This document shows positions 12,352-13,524 of a stretch of DNA of 13,524 bases, piece by piece (position 1 is the stretch's first letter; each line of letters starts with the position of its first letter). The notes beneath the pieces were generated by a model. The model ran no database searches. It had not been told where the DNA came from and saw only the letters and a program-made list of their open reading frames with translations. The position numbers and the translations under genes are program-made. Origin of the DNA: an uncultured Cloacibacillus sp. (GTDB lineage Bacteria > Synergistota > Synergistia > Synergistales > Synergistaceae); NCBI GenBank assembly GCA_900544635.1, contig UQVV01000028.1, forward strand, positions 1 to 13,524. Direction: 5' to 3'.

Positions 12352-12365
12352 TAGACAGGTGTCGC
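12332..12365 (-). terminator. Intrinsic terminator or attenuator in the rpoB leader, possibly bidirectional
   Basis: Two 12-nt arms (12338-12349 and 12354-12365) pair with a single mismatch around a 4-nt loop. On the minus strand the stem is followed by six T's (plus A-run 12332-12337), a classic intrinsic terminator. On the plus strand the same stem is followed by CTGTTTTT (12366-12373), so it could also work in the other direction. It lies downstream of P1 and upstream of the rpoB start, so it should attenuate P1 transcripts, while P2 starts beyond it. The 5' arm can alternatively pair with itself (ACAGG with CCTGT), and part of the 3' arm, GACAGCTGTC, is self-complementary. Mutually exclusive structures are therefore conceivable. 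Confidence 0.7.
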
Positions 12366-12420
12366 CTGTTTTTATGTTCCGGCAGATATCGCTTATGCGT
12401 GCGGTTTCCCGACTTGCGCC

Positions 12421-12450
12421 ATTATGCTACAAGGCGGCGCGGTTTGTCAA
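12421..12450 (-). promoter_or_regulatory. rpoB promoter P1 (distal)
   Basis: On the minus strand TTGACA (plus TGTCAA, 12445-12450) is followed after 18 bp by CATAAT (plus ATTATG, 12421-12426). The stretch after the -10 box is GGCGCAAG, a GC-rich discriminator of the kind associated with stringent control at ribosomal and RNAP promoters. Predicted start is about 12413, giving a leader of about 145 nt that contains the terminator-like hairpin. Confidence 0.72.
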
Positions 12451-12512
12451 GCTTTACGCGGACGTTCGGCGCTTTTCCTCACGCATGGCCGCGCGCGGCG
12501 ATTCGCGGGACG

Positions 12513-12542
12513 TTGCGGAGCGCGGCGCCGGTGCGCTAAAAT
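12513..12542 (+). promoter_or_regulatory. Candidate promoter for the rightward DUF6125-type gene
   Basis: TTGCGG (12513-12518) is followed after 18 bp by TAAAAT (12537-12542). The -10 matches 5 of 6 but the -35 only 3 of 6. It is the best candidate in a very GC-rich stretch and would give a leader of about 60 nt. Confidence 0.35.
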
Positions 12543-12560
12543 TCCGCCATCACGGAGGCG

Positions 12561-12579
12561 CGCGGCGCGTTCCGCCGCG
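12561..12579 (+). promoter_or_regulatory. GC-rich leader hairpin ahead of the DUF6125-type gene
   Basis: CGCGGCG and CGCCGCG form a perfect 7-bp stem with a CGTTC loop, ending 18 nt before the GGAGGT ribosome binding site. In such GC-rich DNA a stem of this length can arise by chance, so no function is assigned. Confidence 0.3.
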
Positions 12580-12597
12580 TGCGCGCGCCTTCGCGCC

Positions 12598-12603
12598 GGA
12601 GGT
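12598..12603 (+). promoter_or_regulatory. Shine-Dalgarno deciding the TTG start at 12611
   Basis: GGAGGT, 7 nt before TTG 12611 and 4 nt before the in-frame GTG 12608. The spacing favours TTG. Confidence 0.75.
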
Positions 12604-12610
12604 GCTGGTG

Positions 12611-13156
12611 TTGGAGAATTACGAAAATCTTGCGAGGTTCAGCAAGGAGCAGCTCATCGAGCTCGTCGGGATATACGCGAAGAACTGGCTCGCGATGGAC
12701 GGCGTCTGGTTCCAGTCGGTCGAGCGGCGCGACGGCATGGAGGCGGCGATGTATCACGACGCCGAGGCGTGGCGGCGCTTCACGGTCATCGAGGCGAAGC
12801 GCATCAAGGAGTTTCTGCGCCTGCCGGAGCGCGCGGGGCTCGAGGGGCTCGCCTCTGCGCTGCGGCTGCGCTTCTACGCGAACCTCAACGAGGACGAGCT
12901 CGTCATAGAGGGCGACACTCTCGTCTACACGATGGTGAAGTGCCGCGTGCAGACGGCGCGCGAGCGCAAGGGGATGCCCTTCCATCCGTGCCGGCCGGTC
13001 GGCAGCATCGAGTACGCCGGCTTCGCGCGGACGATCGACGACAGGATTTCATGCCGCTGCCTAAGCTGCTATCCCGAGGTGACGGACGAGAGCTGCTGCT
13101 GCAAATGGGAGTTCACGCTGGAGCGCGGGAAAGAGGACGGAGGCGCAGACGGTTAA
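12611..13156 (+). CDS. DUF6125-family protein, cysteine-rich, function unknown
   Basis: A 181-residue, probably soluble protein (no signal peptide or membrane segment). Its shape matches what I recall of the DUF6125 family: an N-terminal helix with SKEQLIELVGIYAKNWLAMD (11-30) and GVWF, then DAEAWRRF and a KRIKEF helix, then a YTMVKCRVQTARERKGMPF block (106-124). The C-terminal half is rich in cysteine: HPC (125-127), CRCLSCYP (148-155) and SCCCKWEF (161-168), eight Cys in all. That suggests metal or redox chemistry but does not prove it. The catalytic role is unknown. The frame is open upstream to 12221, but that part overlaps the rpoB promoters and has no family-like sequence. TTG 12611 has GGAGGT at 7 nt. 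It is divergent from rpoB and is followed by strong hairpins. Confidence 0.82.
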   Translation: MENYENLARFSKEQLIELVGIYAKNWLAMDGVWFQSVERRDGMEAAMYHDAEAWRRFTVIEAKRIKEFLRLPERAGLEGLASALRLRFYANLNEDELVIEGDTLVYTMVKCRVQTARERKGMPFHPCRPVGSIEYAGFARTIDDRISCRCLSCYPEVTDESCCCKWEFTLERGKEDGGADG

Positions 13157-13185
13157 CCTGCGCCCGCCGGGCTTTTGATAAAGTT

Positions 13186-13225
13186 GCCGCCGCTCCGTAA
13201 GATTGCGGGAGCGGCGGCGAATTTT
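13186..13225 (+). terminator. Intrinsic terminator after the DUF6125-type gene
   Basis: GCCGCCGCTCC (13186-13196) and GGAGCGGCGGC (13208-13218) form a perfect 11-bp GC stem with an 11-nt loop, followed by GAATTTT. The T-tract is short but the stem is very stable, and it lies 30 bp past the stop codon. Confidence 0.65.
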
Positions 13226-13228
13226 GGG

Positions 13229-13252
13229 AAGCGCCGTAAGTTTGCGGCGCTT
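13229..13252 (+). terminator. Second hairpin in the convergent spacer
   Basis: AAGCGCCG (13229-13236) and CGGCGCTT (13245-13252) form a perfect 8-bp stem with loop TAAGTTTG, then TCG. The loop resembles that of the preceding hairpin (both contain TAAG-x-TTG). It may be a back-up terminator. Confidence 0.45.
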
Positions 13253-13271
13253 TCGTAAGCTTATGGATTTT

Positions 13272-13306
13272 TCCGCAGCTTCGCGGAGTTTTCCTAAGTT
13301 TTAGGA
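13272..13306. repeat. Two further short hairpins in the spacer
   Basis: TCCGC/GCGGA (13272-13276 and 13283-13287, 6-nt loop) is followed by GTTTT. TCCTAA/TTAGGA (13292-13297 and 13301-13306, 3-nt loop) comes directly after. The first is terminator-like for rightward transcription. Between these and the previous hairpin lies the palindrome TAAGCTTA (13256-13263). Confidence 0.45.
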
Positions 13307-13326
13307 GCTTCCGGCGACGCGGCGGA

Positions 13327-13357
13327 CTTTTGCCGAACGCGCTGGGCTTTTGCCGAA
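13327..13357. repeat. Direct repeat CTTTTGCCGAA, two copies 20 bp apart
   Basis: CTTTTGCCGAA occurs at 13327-13337 and 13347-13357, each preceded by GG(A/G). A shorter related copy, GGGCTTTTG, occurs at 13169-13177. No gene is visible in 13157-13365; this spacer holds only hairpins and these repeats. Confidence 0.6.
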
Positions 13358-13365
13358 TTTACCGG

Positions 13366-13524
13366 CTAAGCCTCGTTCTCATGCTCCTCGGCGTATTTAT
13401 AGGCGGCTTTCATCATGCGCTTGTAGATGGCCGAGCAGTAGAGCGCGCCCATCGGGTTGTGCGCGAGGACGCGGTCTTTCGCGGCGACCGGGACGACTGG
13501 GGCTTTGGAATATTTTATGAAGAG
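13366..13524 (-). CDS. C-terminal fragment of an unrecognised protein
   Basis: The minus strand is open from the window edge for 52 codons to TAG (13366-13368), with the strong G/C third-position preference of the real genes here. The sequence reads [17 protein letters not shown], then [20 protein letters not shown], ending in an Ala/Lys/Tyr helix and an acidic EEHENEA tail. I do not recognise the family. The start and most of the protein lie outside the window. It is convergent with the DUF6125-type gene and separated from it by 209 bp. Confidence 0.62.
   Translation of the reverse strand, partial: LFIKYSKAPVVPVAAKDRVLAHNPMGALYCSAIYKRMMKAAYKYAEEHENEA

Overview
The window is a core housekeeping locus: the RNA polymerase genes rpoB and rpoC followed by the str cluster (L7Ae-like protein, rpsL, rpsG, fusA, start of tuf). 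All lie on the minus strand, so transcription runs from about 12450 down to 1. The order rpoB-rpoC-L7Ae/YbxF-rpsL-rpsG-fusA-tuf is the one known from Firmicutes and several deep-branching phyla. The DNA is fairly GC-rich with strong G/C preference at third codon positions. RpoC is very long (1671 residues, against about 1400 in E. coli) and lacks the E. coli trigger-loop insertion. Together with a divergent DUF6125-type gene this suggests Synergistota (Cloacibacillus/Synergistes-like), but that is inference from general features, not a database match.

Layout. 1-171: 5' end of tuf. 203-2269: fusA. 2310-2780: rpsG. 2810-3181: rpsL (TTG start). 3211-3459: L7Ae/L30e-family protein (GTG start). 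3460-3567: a consensus-like promoter that can start the str cluster, plus a hairpin abutting the first ribosome binding site. 3568-8583: rpoC. 8583-12269: rpoB, overlapping rpoC by one base. 12270-12610: a 341-bp divergent intergenic region holding two rpoB promoters, a terminator-like hairpin between them, an RBS hairpin and a candidate promoter for the rightward gene. 12611-13156 (plus strand): a cysteine-rich DUF6125-family gene. 13157-13365: no gene, but a dense run of hairpins and short repeats between convergent genes. 13366-13524 (minus strand): C-terminal 52 codons of an unrecognised protein.

Functionally, the minus-strand genes provide the two large RNA polymerase subunits, two 30S ribosomal proteins, an RNA-binding L7Ae-like protein and the two elongation factors. 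rpoB is not directly preceded by rplL, the usual neighbour. It has its own leader in which a strong upstream promoter, an intrinsic terminator (attenuator candidate) and a second near-consensus promoter are nested; the second -35 box sits inside the terminator stem.

I see no wholly new system. The most noteworthy points are the nested rpoB leader, two large RpoC insertions apparently built from repeated modules, an arginine at the classic streptomycin-resistance position of S12, and the hairpin-rich spacer beyond the DUF6125 gene. No mobile elements, CRISPR arrays, tRNAs or rRNAs were seen.
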